From positions 985 through 64,984 of the forward strand of contig NZ_NNBP01000004.1 of assembly GCF_002803155.1 (NCBI RefSeq): 64,000 nt of DNA. Direction: 5' to 3'. Origin of the DNA: Streptomyces sp. CB02959 (GTDB taxonomy: Bacteria; Actinomycetota; Actinomycetes; Streptomycetales; Streptomycetaceae). This document shows positions 1 through 9,472 of the stretch, piece by piece (the stretch's first letter is position 1; every line of letters starts with the position of its first letter). Below the pieces are notes generated by a model that saw only the letters and a list, made by a program, of their open reading frames with translations, made no database searches and had not been told where the DNA came from. The position numbers and the translations under genes were made by a program.

Positions 1-190
1 CGGAACCGTGAGGAGGAATAATCCTCGCGGTTCTCAGCGTCCTCGCTGTGTGTGCCTCCCAAAGCTTTGGGAGGGCTTTCAAAGGAACCTCATCTCCGTG
101 ATGGAGACGGGGTATCAACATATCTGGCGTTGACTTTTGGCACGCTGTTGAGTTCTCAAGGAACGGACGCTTCCTTTGCGCCTGTTTCAC
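1..190 (-). other. rRNA operon leader (5' part of pre-16S transcript)
   Basis: Read on the minus strand, about 115-170 carries the conserved actinobacterial rrn leader with the core GAGAACTCAACAGCGTGCC, followed by a GATATGTTGATACCCC block. This antitermination/processing leader sits just upstream of 16S rRNA. Stem-forming stretches follow (CCTCCCAAAGCTTTGGGAGG at about 55-74 is a perfect hairpin). The transcript runs leftward, so the 16S gene should begin just beyond position 1; no 16S sequence is inside the window. The leader is recognised from memory of Streptomyces rrn operons. Confidence 0.8.
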
Positions 191-224
191 CAGGCCCTCC
201 GGGCGCTTCCCTTCGGTCTTGCGT

Positions 225-420
225 CTCCGACTCTATCAGATCCTTTCGGCTCTGATTTTCGCCGGTGCGATCCGGCCTTTCGACTTTCTCGCGGTTCCGA
301 CTTTATCAGATCCTTTTTCGTTTCCGGTCCGCTTCTTGGCGAAGCGCTACCGATTCGAATTCGGTTCCGATTTCCCGTCGGAGGGGGTTTGCCTTTCGGC
401 GTGGTCACTACTTTAGCGGC
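225..420 (-). promoter_or_regulatory. Tandem rRNA operon promoters (three -10-like boxes)
   Basis: On the minus strand three similar -10-like hexamers lie upstream of the rrn leader: TAAAGT at 410-415, TAAAGT at 300-305 and TAGAGT at 230-235. The last two sit inside a duplicated block (AAGGATCTGATARAGTCGGA), so one promoter appears to be a copy of the other. Streptomyces rrn operons typically carry several tandem promoters, many with poor -35 boxes, and I see no good TTGACA here. No protein gene is visible from 191 to 588. Confidence 0.6.
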
Positions 421-588
421 TTTTCCTGGCGGCTCATAATCGGGCCGCTCGGGCCGAATTTCGGCAACGCCGAAAAAGACCCGTCAGGGGGTCGATCGAA
501 GTAGTGGTTTCTGCCGCTTCCGGGTTACGCAGATAGCGCTGCCCGTGTCGAACGGCTCGGGCTACGTTAGGCGTTTGGCGGGACAGAG

Positions 589-1239
589 TCAAGTAGCCGT
601 GGTGGTGCGTCGCCTGGGGGCGCGGGGACGGTAGGGACTCACCGTGGGGTCGCCGTCGATCCAGTAGCGCCAGGGGTGGTCGGCGCCGTCGCCGCCGACG
701 CCGGTGCGCGGGCCGTTGCGGAGCCGGGCGCGTGGGGCCGGGGTGCCGTGGAGGATCGTGATCGGGGCGCCGGCGGGGGCGCAGACGTCGGTGCCGTCCA
801 GGGAGCGGTCGATGTCGAGGGCGGTGGCCAGGCGGGCCGGGCCCTTGGCGAGCTCGTTGGTGTTGCGGGCCTTGGGGCGGCGGCCGGCGGCCAGGTGCGC
901 GCCGGTGAGGATCTCGCCGGCGCGCAGCAGGACCGCGCCGGCCCGGCCCTCGGGGCCGCAGACCAGGTTGATGCTGAACCACATGCCGTAGATGAAGTAG
1001 ACGTACGCGTGGCCGGGCGGGCCGTACATCGTGGCGTTGCGGGCGGTGCGGCCCCGGTAGGCGTGGGAGCCCGGGTCGCGCTCGCCGTCGTACGCCTCCA
1101 CCTCGGTGAGGCGGAGTTCGATCGGGCCGTCGGGGCTGTGGCGTACCAGGGTGCGGCCGAGCAGGTCCGGGGCGACGTCCAGGACGGGGCGGTCGAAGAA
1201 GTCGCGCGGGAGAGGGGTGCGCTCCGGTACGTCCGTCAT
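589..1239 (-). CDS. 3-methyladenine DNA glycosylase (AAG/MPG family)
   Basis: 216 residues, the usual size for bacterial relatives of human alkyladenine DNA glycosylase, which excises alkylated purines in base excision repair. The segment TEVEAYDG (45-52) holds the expected catalytic Glu48 and stacking Tyr50. [11 protein letters not shown] (58-68) supplies the conserved His, and [15 protein letters not shown] follows as in the family. The Met at 1239 gives the natural N-terminus ahead of the DFFDRP motif. It stands alone between the rRNA promoters and the divergent Spo0M-like gene. Function is inferred from family motifs. Confidence 0.9.
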   Translation of the reverse strand: MTDVPERTPLPRDFFDRPVLDVAPDLLGRTLVRHSPDGPIELRLTEVEAYDGERDPGSHAYRGRTARNATMYGPPGHAYVYFIYGMWFSINLVCGPEGRAGAVLLRAGEILTGAHLAAGRRPKARNTNELAKGPARLATALDIDRSLDGTDVCAPAGAPITILHGTPAPRARLRNGPRTGVGGDGADHPWRYWIDGDPTVSPYRPRAPRRRTTTAT

Positions 1240-1390
1240 GGGTTCCGAGCGTAGTGGAGGGGGCGGGCGGGTGCCGGGGCCGGTTTGGGCGGGTGTGGAA
1301 ACGGAATTGGGCCGATCGGTCCGCGGTACGTAAAGATCGGCCCACGATCGGCCGGCTGTACGGGGCGCGCGGCGTCAGGGGAGGACGGGC

Positions 1391-2173
1391 ATGGGGTTCA
1401 GGAAGCTGCTGGCGAGTCTGGGGGCCGGGGGCGCGTCCGTGGAGACGGTGCTCTTCGAGGAGAACGTGGTGCCCGGCGGGGTGGTCCAGGGAGAGGTGCG
1501 GATCCAGGGCGGGTCGGTGCCGCAGGCCGTACAGGGGCTGTCCGTCGGGCTGCAGGCGCGGGTCGAGGTCGAGCACGGGGACGAGGAGGTGCGGCGGGAC
1601 GTCGAGTTCCACCGGGTGCGGTTGGGCGGGGCGTTCGAGGTGCAGGCCGGGGCCGTGCACACGGTGCCGTTCGGGCTGGAGATCCCGTGGGAGACGCCGA
1701 TCACCACGATCCTGGGGCATCCGCTGCACGGGATGGGCGTGGGGGTGACGACGGAGCTGGCGATCGCGCGGGCGGTGGACTCCAGTGATCTCGACCCGGT
1801 GCGGGTGCATCCGCTGCCGGCGCAGCAGGCGGTCCTGAACGCCTTCGAGCGGCTCGGGTTCCGGTTCAGGTCCGCCGATCTGGAGCAGGGGCAGATCCAC
1901 GGGACGCGGCAGCAGTTGCCGTTCTTCCAGGAGATCGAGTTCTCGGCGCCGCCGCAGTACCACGGGCTGAGCGAGGTCGAGCTGTCCTTCGTGGCGGACG
2001 ACCGGGAGATGGACGTGGTGCTGGAGATGGACAAGAAGCCGGGCCTGTTCAGCGAGGGGTCGGACACCTACCGGTCGTTCACGGTGGGGCTGCACGACTT
2101 CGAGGGGACCGACTGGGCGGGATATCTCAACCACTGGTTGGCCGAGGTCGGCGGGCGGCGCAACTGGCTCTAA
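1391..2173 (+). CDS. Sporulation-control protein Spo0M family
   Basis: 260 residues beginning MGFRKLLASLG, matching the Spo0M family, whose members have an arrestin-like two-lobed beta fold and influence sporulation and cell envelope processes in Bacillus and actinomycetes. The N-terminal half contains GGASVETVLFEENVVPGG and a VQGEVRIQGG strand, typical of the family, and the C-terminal half has the FSAPPQYHGLSEVELSFVAD segment. No signal peptide or membrane helix is visible, so it is likely cytosolic. The PEBP-like gene follows after 42 bp on the same strand and may be cotranscribed. The biochemical role in Streptomyces is not established. Confidence 0.85.
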   Translation: MGFRKLLASLGAGGASVETVLFEENVVPGGVVQGEVRIQGGSVPQAVQGLSVGLQARVEVEHGDEEVRRDVEFHRVRLGGAFEVQAGAVHTVPFGLEIPWETPITTILGHPLHGMGVGVTTELAIARAVDSSDLDPVRVHPLPAQQAVLNAFERLGFRFRSADLEQGQIHGTRQQLPFFQEIEFSAPPQYHGLSEVELSFVADDREMDVVLEMDKKPGLFSEGSDTYRSFTVGLHDFEGTDWAGYLNHWLAEVGGRRNWL

Positions 2174-2215
2174 CCTGGCCGGACGAAGTGTCAGCAACCG
2201 ACCAGGAGGTCCGAG

Positions 2216-2755
2216 GTGTCCGAGCTGAAGCGGCGGCCGCTCCCGCACGATTTCCACCCGCCGGTGGCGGAGTTCACCGTGGTGAGCGAGGAGGTGGAGC
2301 CGGGCGGGACGCTCGATGCGGAGCAGGTGTTCTCCGGTGGGAACCGCTCGCCGCAGCTGCGGTGGCAGGGCGCTCCCGCGGGGACCAAGAGCTACGCCGT
2401 CACCTGCTACGACCCGGACGCGCCGACAGGCAGCGGGTTCTGGCACTGGGTGCTCTTCGACGTTCCGGCGTCCGTGACGGAGCTGCCGGCCGGGGCCGGC
2501 AGCGGTGAGATGAAGGGGCTCCCCGCGGGGGCCGTGCACGTCCGCAACGACTACGGGACGCGGGACTTCGGGGGCGCGGCGCCGCCGCCCGGAGACGGGT
2601 CGCACCGCTACGTGTTCACCGTCTACGCGGTGGACCAGGAGAAGCTGGGGCCGGACGGGGACGCCTCGCCCGCGGTGGTGGGCTTCAACCTGCGGTTCCA
2701 CGCGATCGGGCGGGCCCAGCTGATCGGCGAGTACGAGGTGCCCGCCGCCGGCTGA
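2216..2755 (+). CDS. YbhB/YbcL (PEBP, Raf-kinase-inhibitor-like) family protein
   Basis: 179 residues with the phosphatidylethanolamine-binding-protein fold signature: CYDPDAPTGSGFWHWVLFDVP spans about 64-84, with the anion-pocket His at about 77, and GAAPPPGDGSHRYVFTVYA at about 120-138. Bacterial members are small soluble proteins of unclear substrate. The start (GTG at 2216) follows a CAGGAGGTCC ribosome-binding site. It lies just after the Spo0M-like gene, suggesting one transcript. Confidence 0.88.
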   Translation: MSELKRRPLPHDFHPPVAEFTVVSEEVEPGGTLDAEQVFSGGNRSPQLRWQGAPAGTKSYAVTCYDPDAPTGSGFWHWVLFDVPASVTELPAGAGSGEMKGLPAGAVHVRNDYGTRDFGGAAPPPGDGSHRYVFTVYAVDQEKLGPDGDASPAVVGFNLRFHAIGRAQLIGEYEVPAAG

Positions 2756-3174
2756 GCCTCGCCGGGCCGTCGGGCCCGGGAGAAATGCGTTGCGCCCCGG
2801 CGCCTCCGCCACGCACAGTGGTACCCGTACCGCCGCCTCCATGAGGCGTCGGGCAGCTGGTACCGCAGTGGCGGGAGCGTCGGGGCGCAGGTGTGTTCGC
2901 CCCGTGTTCGCCGGAGTCCCACGCACAGGGCGTCCGCGCCGGCTGCCGTTCGCTCCGGGTTCCGGGTATGCACGGGGGCCGGGACCCGGAGCGCACTCTC
3001 TTCACCTGCCCCCGCGGCGCCTTGGCCCCGACTGCGGCACACCTCTTCTTCACCCTGCGCTCACCCGCCATTTCCCTTGTGGCAGACGGAAATTGCGTTG
3101 TCCGGGAAATACCTGCCCCTGCACAGTGGAGCCACTTCGCCACGGCGGCGATCAGGGTCCGGGAGGTGGACGGG
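2756..3174. other. Intergenic region before the HNH gene
   Basis: About 420 bp with no convincing gene. An open frame runs through it in phase with the HNH gene, but it has no ribosome-binding site and no conserved protein content. The HNH gene's own RBS lies at about 3161-3169. The promoter of the HNH gene is presumably here, but no -10 or -35 stands out. Confidence 0.5.
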
Positions 3175-3681
3175 ATGCGCGAGACGCTGGTGCTGAATGC
3201 GAGCTTCGAGCCGCTGGCGACGGTTTCGCTGCGGCGTGCGGTGGTGCTGGTGATGCAGGACAAGGCAGTCGTCGAGCACGCCCACCCGGGGCTGCGGATC
3301 CGGGCGGCCTCGATGGACGTACCGGTGCCACGGGTGATCAGGCTCAGCAGGTACGTCCGGGTGCCGTTCCGAAGACAGGCGCCGTGGTCGCGGCGCGGGG
3401 TACTGGCCCGTGACCAGCACCGGTGCGCGTACTGCGGGAGGCGGGCGACGACCGTGGACCACGTGGTGCCGCGGTCGCACGGCGGTGGGGACACCTGGCT
3501 GAATACCGTCGCTTCGTGCGCGGAGGACAACCATCGCAAGGCGGACCGGACGCCGGAGCAGGCGGGGATGCGGCTGCTCCGGCGGCCGTTCGAGCCGACG
3601 CCGGCGGATGCGCTGGTGTCGGCCCTGGGGGTGTCCGTACGGGACGAGCTGCCGGAGTGGCTGCGGGCGCTTCCCGCGTAG
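3175..3681 (+). CDS. HNH endonuclease family protein
   Basis: 168 residues. The N-terminal LVLNASFEPL is shared by the common actinobacterial HNH proteins. The HNH core is CAYC (84-87), VDHVVPRSHGG (94-104) and DNHRKADRTPEQAG (118-131). The first Cys pair is present, but the second zinc knuckle reads CAED (115-118), so its second Cys is Asp. The ATG at 3175 is chosen because GGGAGGTGG lies just upstream, although the frame is open much further back. The protein probably nicks or cuts DNA or has a repair role; the substrate is unknown. Confidence 0.85.
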   Translation: MRETLVLNASFEPLATVSLRRAVVLVMQDKAVVEHAHPGLRIRAASMDVPVPRVIRLSRYVRVPFRRQAPWSRRGVLARDQHRCAYCGRRATTVDHVVPRSHGGGDTWLNTVASCAEDNHRKADRTPEQAGMRLLRRPFEPTPADALVSALGVSVRDELPEWLRALPA

Positions 3682-3724
3682 CGCCGCGGACCGCCGCCAG
3701 CTGGTGGCCGTCGTCCAACTACCG

Positions 3725-4492
3725 CTATTTCATGAGCAGTTGGACGATGGCCACCAGCCCGACCGCGACGATCACGCCGCGCAGCGCGGTGGGCGGCAGG
3801 CGGCGGCCGATCTTGGCCCCGATCTGGCCGCCGAGGGCGGAGCCGACCGCGATCAGGATGACCGCGGTCCAGTCGAAGTGGGCGACGAAGAGGAAGAAGA
3901 TCGCCGCGACGCCGTTGACGAGGGCGGTGAGGACGTTCTTGAGGGCGTTGAGGCGCTGGAGGTCGTCGCTGAGCAGGACGCCCATCAGGGAGAGGTAGAT
4001 GATGCCCTGGGCCGCGCCGAAGTAGCCGCCGTAGACGCTGGCGAGCAGCAGGCCGCTGAACAGGGCGATGCCGCCGTCACGGTGGGCGGTGGTGCCGTTG
4101 CGGGCGCGGTGCGCACGGACCGCGGCGGCCAGCCTGGGCTGCGCGACGACGAGCACCAGGGCGATGGCGATCAGGACGGGGACGACCGCCTTGAAGGCGC
4201 TGGAAGGCAGGGCCAGCAGCAGGATCGCGCCGGCCACACCGCCGATCACGGCGCCGATCCCGAAGCGCAGCACCCGGCGCCACTGGCCGCGCAGTTCGCG
4301 GCGGTACCCTATGGCGCCGCTGATCGAACCGGGCACCAGGCCAAGGGAGTTGGAGACGTTGGCGGTCACCGGCGGGAGGCCGACGGCGAGCAGGACGGGG
4401 AAGGTGATCAGGGTGCCGGAACCGACGATGGTGTTGATGGTGCCGGCTCCGAGGCCGGCGGCGAAGACTGCGACTGCTTCCCAGAGGGACAC
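3725..4492 (-). CDS. TSUP (TauE/SafE) family membrane transporter
   Basis: 255 residues with seven to eight hydrophobic segments and the TSUP hallmark N-terminal repeat (AGLGAGTINTIVGSGTLITFP) and its C-terminal counterpart (GSALGGQIGAKIGRRLP). Family members export sulfite, sulfoacetate or related organosulfur anions across the cytoplasmic membrane; the substrate cannot be read from sequence. The GTG start is supported by AAGGAG seven bases upstream. It is convergent with the HNH gene (43 bp gap) and separated from the SPFH gene by a hairpin. Confidence 0.85.
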   Translation of the reverse strand: MSLWEAVAVFAAGLGAGTINTIVGSGTLITFPVLLAVGLPPVTANVSNSLGLVPGSISGAIGYRRELRGQWRRVLRFGIGAVIGGVAGAILLLALPSSAFKAVVPVLIAIALVLVVAQPRLAAAVRAHRARNGTTAHRDGGIALFSGLLLASVYGGYFGAAQGIIYLSLMGVLLSDDLQRLNALKNVLTALVNGVAAIFFLFVAHFDWTAVILIAVGSALGGQIGAKIGRRLPPTALRGVIVAVGLVAIVQLLMK

Positions 4493-4509
4493 GTCGTTCT
4501 CCTTACAGA

Positions 4510-4554
4510 ATCAGGGTTGCCTCCCCGCCATGGAGGTCGAGGGGCAACCCTGAT
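4510..4554 (-). terminator. Hairpin after the SPFH gene
   Basis: Twelve-base perfect inverted repeat, ATCAGGGTTGCC at 4510-4521 paired with GGCAACCCTGAT at 4543-4554, just past the SPFH stop and before the TSUP gene. It likely ends the NfeD/SPFH transcript. There is no T-run, which is common for Streptomyces terminators. Confidence 0.65.
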
Positions 4555-4576
4555 CATGCACGAGCCAGGCGCGTCG

Positions 4577-5512
4577 TCAGTCGATGGGGGGCGCCTGGCG
4601 CTCGGGGCTGCTGGGCTTGGGGATGCTGCCGCCGCCCGTGGGGTTGAAGTTGCCGAGGGCGCCGCCGAGGCCCTTGAGCGCGTCGCCGATCTCGCTGGGG
4701 ACGATCCAGAGCTTGTTCGCGTCGCCCTCGGCGATCTTCGGGAGCATCTGGAGGTACTGGTACGACAGCAGCTTCTGGTCCGGGTCACCGGCGTGGATGG
4801 ACTCGAAGACCACCCGGATCGCCTGGGCCTCGCCCTCGGCGCGCAGGGCCGCGGCCTTGGCCTCACCCTCGGCGCGGAGGATCGCGGACTGCTTCTGGCC
4901 CTCGGCGGTGAGGATCTCGGACTGCCGGACACCTTCGGCCTGGAGGATGGCGGCGCGCTTGTCACGGTCGGCGCGCATCTGCTTCTCCATCGAGTCCTGG
5001 ATGGAGGTCGGCGGCTCGATCGCCTTGAGCTCGACGCGGTTGACGCGGATGCCCCACTTGCCGGTGGCCTCGTCGAGGACGCCGCGCAGGGCCGCGTTGA
5101 TCTCCTCGCGGGAGGTCAGGGTGCGTTCGAGGTCCATGCCGCCGATGATGTTGCGGAGCGTGGTGACGGTGAGCTGCTCGATCGCCTGGATGTAGCTGGC
5201 GACTTCGTAGGTGGCGGCGCGGGCGTCGGTGACCTGGTAGTAGATGACCGTGTCGATGTTGACGACGAGGTTGTCCTGCGTGATCACCGGCTGCGGCGGG
5301 AACGGCACGACCTGCTCGCGGAGGTCGATGCGGTTGCGGATCGTGTCGATGAACGGGACGACGATGTTCAGGCCGGCGTTGAGAGTGCGGGTGTAGCGGC
5401 CGAAGCGCTCGACGATGGCGGCGCTGGCCTGGGGGATGACCTGGATCGTTTTGATGAGTGCGATGAACACGAGCACCACCAGGATGATCAGGACGATGAT
5501 GATCGGTTCCAC
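4577..5512 (-). CDS. SPFH/Band 7 domain membrane protein (stomatin/QmcA-like)
   Basis: 311 residues: one N-terminal membrane helix (about 3-22), an SPFH domain (about 25-190, with IVERFGRYTRTLNAGLN and RIDLREQVVPFPPQPVITQDN), then a coiled-coil built on repeated ILxAEG units (about 200-245), and a Gly/Pro-rich tail. Such proteins form large membrane-anchored rings that organise lipid domains and protease or fusion complexes. The upstream NfeD gene on the same strand is the classic genomic partner of SPFH proteins, which supports the assignment. Confidence 0.92.
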   Translation of the reverse strand: MEPIIIVLIILVVLVFIALIKTIQVIPQASAAIVERFGRYTRTLNAGLNIVVPFIDTIRNRIDLREQVVPFPPQPVITQDNLVVNIDTVIYYQVTDARAATYEVASYIQAIEQLTVTTLRNIIGGMDLERTLTSREEINAALRGVLDEATGKWGIRVNRVELKAIEPPTSIQDSMEKQMRADRDKRAAILQAEGVRQSEILTAEGQKQSAILRAEGEAKAAALRAEGEAQAIRVVFESIHAGDPDQKLLSYQYLQMLPKIAEGDANKLWIVPSEIGDALKGLGGALGNFNPTGGGSIPKPSSPERQAPPID

Positions 5513-5610
5513 AGCGGCTCCCGTGCCCTTCGTTGCTGGTCCATCCGGCCGCGGCCGGCTTGTTGTTGATCAGTCTTTCAGAGGTGCGGGCGGTAGCGCA
5601 CCGGGTTCGG

Positions 5611-6036
5611 TCAGATGACGAGGGCGGTGGCGCCTTCGATTTCCACCACGTCGACCTGTTGGCCCGGTTCGTAGACCCGATCGCCGTCGAGGGCGCGGGC
5701 GGACCAGACTTCCCCGGCGAGTTTGATGCGGCCGCCGCTCCCGGCGTCGACCCGCTCCAGGACGGTGGCGGTCCGGCCCTTGAGGGCGTCGATGCCGGAG
5801 GCGAGCCTCGGGCCCTGGCCGCGGTGGCGGTTGGCGATCGGCCGGACGACGGCGATCAGCGCGACCGACACCGCCACGAAGATCAGGAACTGCAGAACGG
5901 TGCCGCCACCGAGCGCTGCGGTGACGGCACCGGCGACGGCACCGACCGCGAACATCCCGAATTCGGGCATCGCGGTCATGACGAGCGGAATGCCCAGTCC
6001 TACGGCGGCGATCAGCCACCACACCCATGGATCCAC
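5611..6036 (-). CDS. NfeD-like membrane protein
   Basis: 141 residues: two to three hydrophobic segments in the first 65 residues, then a small OB-fold domain (about 85-141, IDALKGRTATVLERV ... GEVWSARALDGD). This is the short NfeD1b-type architecture that pairs with SPFH proteins to build membrane microdomain complexes. The SPFH gene lies 98 bp downstream on the same strand, consistent with an operon. Confidence 0.9.
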   Translation of the reverse strand: MDPWVWWLIAAVGLGIPLVMTAMPEFGMFAVGAVAGAVTAALGGGTVLQFLIFVAVSVALIAVVRPIANRHRGQGPRLASGIDALKGRTATVLERVDAGSGGRIKLAGEVWSARALDGDRVYEPGQQVDVVEIEGATALVI

Positions 6037-6123
6037 GGCCTCATGGTAGATCCGTCGGGTGCCCCGGGGACAGGGCGCGATCGGTCAGCGACGGGCCATT
6101 AACTACCGGCCGGTGACGGGCCG

Positions 6124-6918
<795 letters not shown>

Positions 6919-7026
6919 GAGCGCACTGTCTCCCATTGCTTCTCGGTCGTCGTGTGCGCCTGTAGGCGCAGCCCCCCTGCAAACCTACGCCACTCGTTGT
7001 CAGTGCCGTTCCCTAGGCTGGGGACC

Positions 7027-7842
7027 ATGCTCGATGAACCTCGTTCCGGACGACTGGCAGCATGGGGAAATGCCCTTTTGGCCGGATTTGTCTCACCTGA
7101 TGATGCCGCACACCACATCGCGGACGACGACGATGTGCACCGCGTCTCGGGCCTGCCCGGGGAGGACGCCCCGGTCGGCCTGACGCTCGCCCTGGGGCGG
7201 CTGCGGACGCTCGGCGCGACCGGCCTGCGGGTGGCGCTGCCGGCGCCGGGGCATCCGCTCGGCCTGAGCGGCCCGCCGGAGTTCAACGCGCGGGCGCTGG
7301 AGGCCGGTGAGGCGGTGCTCGCCCAGGGCGCCGGGCTCGGGCTGGTCCCGGAGGTGTTCGAAGCGGGCCCCGAGGGCGCCGCCGGCCCCGATTTGCACGT
7401 CGAGGTGGTCTGGCACTGCCTGCCCGCCCGGGAGGCGCCGCCGGCCGACGTGCCGTCGCTGGGCGAGGCCGAGCGGGAGCTGGCGGAGGCGCTGCGGGAC
7501 GCGACGGAGGTGCTCTCGCGGCTGGACGTGGCCGGATCCGGCCCGGTGGCGGACGCGGCGCTGGCGGCGTACCGGGCCCGGGCGGAGGCCGGCCGGCAGG
7601 TGCTGGCGCCGGGCTACCCGCCGCGGGCCGTACGGGTGCTGGAGCTGGCCCAGCGGGTCGGCGCGCTGGTCGGCATCGCCCGGGGCGCGGGCGGGGACGG
7701 CCGGGAGCACGGCGCGGCGGTCAGCTCGTCGGAGATCGCGGCCCGCACCGAGGCGCTGCGGCCGGTGGAGCGGACCGCCCGCCGGGCGCAGGTGGCGGCG
7801 TACAACTCCGCGGTGGAGGAGCAGGAGCGGCGCCGGGGGTGA
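7027..7842 (+). CDS. Conserved hypothetical protein, soluble
   Basis: 271 residues from MLDEPRSGRLAAW. There is no membrane helix or signal peptide. It is rich in Ala, Gly and Glu, with helical stretches (ELAEALRDATEVLSRL, RPVERTARRAQVAAYNSAVEEQERR) and a central GATGLRVALPAPGHPLGLSGP segment. I do not recognise a named family; it looks like a lineage-restricted actinobacterial protein. It is divergent from the ABC ATPase gene with about 110 bp between starts. The open frame continues upstream over the ABC gene, but only this start fits the intergenic position. Confidence 0.75.
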   Translation: MLDEPRSGRLAAWGNALLAGFVSPDDAAHHIADDDDVHRVSGLPGEDAPVGLTLALGRLRTLGATGLRVALPAPGHPLGLSGPPEFNARALEAGEAVLAQGAGLGLVPEVFEAGPEGAAGPDLHVEVVWHCLPAREAPPADVPSLGEAERELAEALRDATEVLSRLDVAGSGPVADAALAAYRARAEAGRQVLAPGYPPRAVRVLELAQRVGALVGIARGAGGDGREHGAAVSSSEIAARTEALRPVERTARRAQVAAYNSAVEEQERRRG

Positions 7843-7948
7843 ACGGCAGCAGGTCCCGCCGGCCATGGCGCGGCCGACGGGACCAGTCAGGAGAGTCGGG
7901 GCCGAACTGCCCCGGGCCGCCCGGGAGTTGCGCCCCGGGCCGGTGGCG

Positions 7949-8194
7949 TCAGTTGTTGACGGCCGGGTTGCCGAAGGCGGAGTTGAGCACGCCCACGACG
8001 TTGACGCTGTTGCCGGTCACGTTCGCGGGGATGTGCACCGGGGCCTGGACGAGGTTGCCCGAACCGACGCCCGGGGAGTTCAGGGCCTTGCCGTCGGCGT
8101 GCGCGCCGTCGTGGGCGAACGCCGAACCGGCGGCGGCACCGACGGCGAGACCGGTGGTGGCAAGGACAAGGGCGGCCTTTTTGACGCTGTTCAT
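7949..8194 (-). CDS. chpE: Short chaplin lacking cysteines (ChpE-like)
   Basis: 81 residues: Sec signal peptide (about 1-27, ending AGSAFAHDG) and a single chaplin domain starting at SPGVGSGN. Chaplins are secreted amyloid-forming surfactants that coat aerial hyphae. Both cysteines usual for the domain are absent: VTGNSVNV stands where VCGNTVNV is normal, and the end reads GNPAVNN. In S. coelicolor ChpE is the chaplin without cysteines, hence the symbol, which is inferred. The ATG at 8194 follows GAGGAA. A second, cysteine-containing chaplin lies 165 bp upstream. Confidence 0.88.
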   Translation of the reverse strand: MNSVKKAALVLATTGLAVGAAAGSAFAHDGAHADGKALNSPGVGSGNLVQAPVHIPANVTGNSVNVVGVLNSAFGNPAVNN

Positions 8195-8359
8195 GGTGGC
8201 GTGTTCCTCACGTGGTGGCACAGGGCCGGAATAACGGTGTATGTGGAGGGCGGACCGGCCGCACGGCCAGGGCTGGGCGGGGCCGGTCCGGAGTGACCCG
8301 CGCGGGCCGGTGCACGGCCCGGCGCAGGGGTCAGCCGGTGGGAGCGGAGGCTCCTGGGC

Positions 8360-8605
8360 TCACTTGTTGACGCAGGTGTTGCCGAAGACCGGGTTGAGCA
8401 GGCCGATCACGGAGACGGTGTTGCCGCAGACGTTCACGGGGACGTGGACCGGCACCTGGGCGACGTTGCCCGAGACGACACCCGGGGACTGCACCGCGGC
8501 ACCCTGGGCCTGCGGGCCGTCGTGCGCCGAGGCGACACCGGCGCCCGCCAGGACGAGACCGGCGCCCGCCATCGTGATGGCCGCAACCCGCTTGATGTTC
8601 TTCAC
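8360..8605 (-). CDS. Short chaplin with two cysteines
   Basis: 81 residues from a GTG start (VKNIKRVAAIT) preceded by GGAGC. The signal peptide ends near AGVASAHDG, and the chaplin domain has both conserved cysteines (VNVCGNTV and FGNTCVN), as in ChpF/G/H-type short chaplins. It is secreted and assembles on aerial hyphae and spores. It is tandem with the cysteine-free chaplin just downstream. Upstream 8672-8788 holds its promoter region; I could not identify a confident BldN-type promoter. Confidence 0.9.
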   Translation of the reverse strand: MKNIKRVAAITMAGAGLVLAGAGVASAHDGPQAQGAAVQSPGVVSGNVAQVPVHVPVNVCGNTVSVIGLLNPVFGNTCVNK

Positions 8606-8788
8606 TTCTCTTGCTCCTCGTTGCCGATGCCGTGGCCAGCCGCCACGACTGCACTGGGAAACGCCCGGCACCGAGCTGGGATACGCCGAATGGGCTACGT
8701 ATACACGACAGTATGAATCTAGGATCCGCGAGGCGACGGTCGGTTCATAGCTTTGACGAACCGTCAGAATGCCGGTCTTCCCTGTGAT

Positions 8789-9472
8789 TCAGGCCCCGAT
8801 GCCGTGCCGCACGGCCCACAGGGCGGCCTGGGTGCGGTCGGCGAGGTCCAGCTTCATCAGGATGTTGGACACATGGGTCTTGACAGTCTTCTCCGAGAGC
8901 ACCAACGCGCGGGCGATCTCGCGGTTGGACCGGCCGTCCGCGATCAGGCCCAGCACCTCGCGCTCCCGGTCGGTGAGCGAACTCCCGCGCCCCTGGCCGC
9001 CGTTGCCGTCCTCCTGGGAGAGCAGCGCGCCGGCCACCTCGGGCTGGAGCAGTACGTGTCCGGCGTGCACCGAGCGGATGGCGCCGGCCAGGGCGTCCGG
9101 GTCGATGTCCTTGTAGACGTAGCCGGCCGCACCGGCGCGCAGGGCCGGGACGACGGTGCGCTGTTCGGTGAAGCTGGTGACGACCAGCACCCTGGCCGGG
9201 TTGTCGAGGGTGCGGAGTCGGCGGAGCGCCTCGATGCCGTCCATGCCGGGCATCTTGATGTCCATGAGGACGACGTCCGGGCGCAGTTGCTCGGTGGCGG
9301 CGATGCCCTCGGCGCCGTCCGACGCCTCCCCCACCACCTCGATGTCGTCCTGGACCTCCAGGAACGTCCGTAGGCCGCGGCGGACGACCTGGTGGTCGTC
9401 GACGAGCAGGACGCGGATCGCGCGCCCCTCGCCGGTGGCCCGTTCCGTACCGCCCTGCGTGCTGTCAGCCAC
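8789..9472 (-). CDS. NarL/LuxR-family response regulator
   Basis: 227 residues from GTG 9472. The receiver domain (about 18-135) has DD 25-26, phospho-acceptor Asp71 in LMDIKMPGMDG and Lys121 in YVYKD. The LuxR helix-turn-helix (about 163-210) contains LTDREREVLGLIADGRSNREIA and EKTVKTHVSNILMKL. The GTG overlaps the last codons of the upstream histidine kinase by 8 bp, implying translational coupling, so the two form a cognate two-component pair. It is also transcribed toward the chaplin genes; whether it controls them is unknown. Confidence 0.93.
   Translation of the reverse strand: MADSTQGGTERATGEGRAIRVLLVDDHQVVRRGLRTFLEVQDDIEVVGEASDGAEGIAATEQLRPDVVLMDIKMPGMDGIEALRRLRTLDNPARVLVVTSFTEQRTVVPALRAGAAGYVYKDIDPDALAGAIRSVHAGHVLLQPEVAGALLSQEDGNGGQGRGSSLTDREREVLGLIADGRSNREIARALVLSEKTVKTHVSNILMKLDLADRTQAALWAVRHGIGA

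Noticed and set aside
434..2926. Very long open frames on the antisense strands of the mpg, Spo0M-like and other genes
   Set aside because: High third-position GC creates long antisense and out-of-frame openings. The products are low-complexity Pro/Arg/Ala/Gly strings and lie over recognised genes.
2893..3174. N-terminal extension of the HNH protein
   Set aside because: The extra residues have no conserved sequence, and a clear RBS precedes the inner ATG at 3175.
8672..8788. BldN-type promoter upstream of the chaplins
   Set aside because: Chaplin genes are often BldN targets, but I could not locate both boxes with the right spacing.
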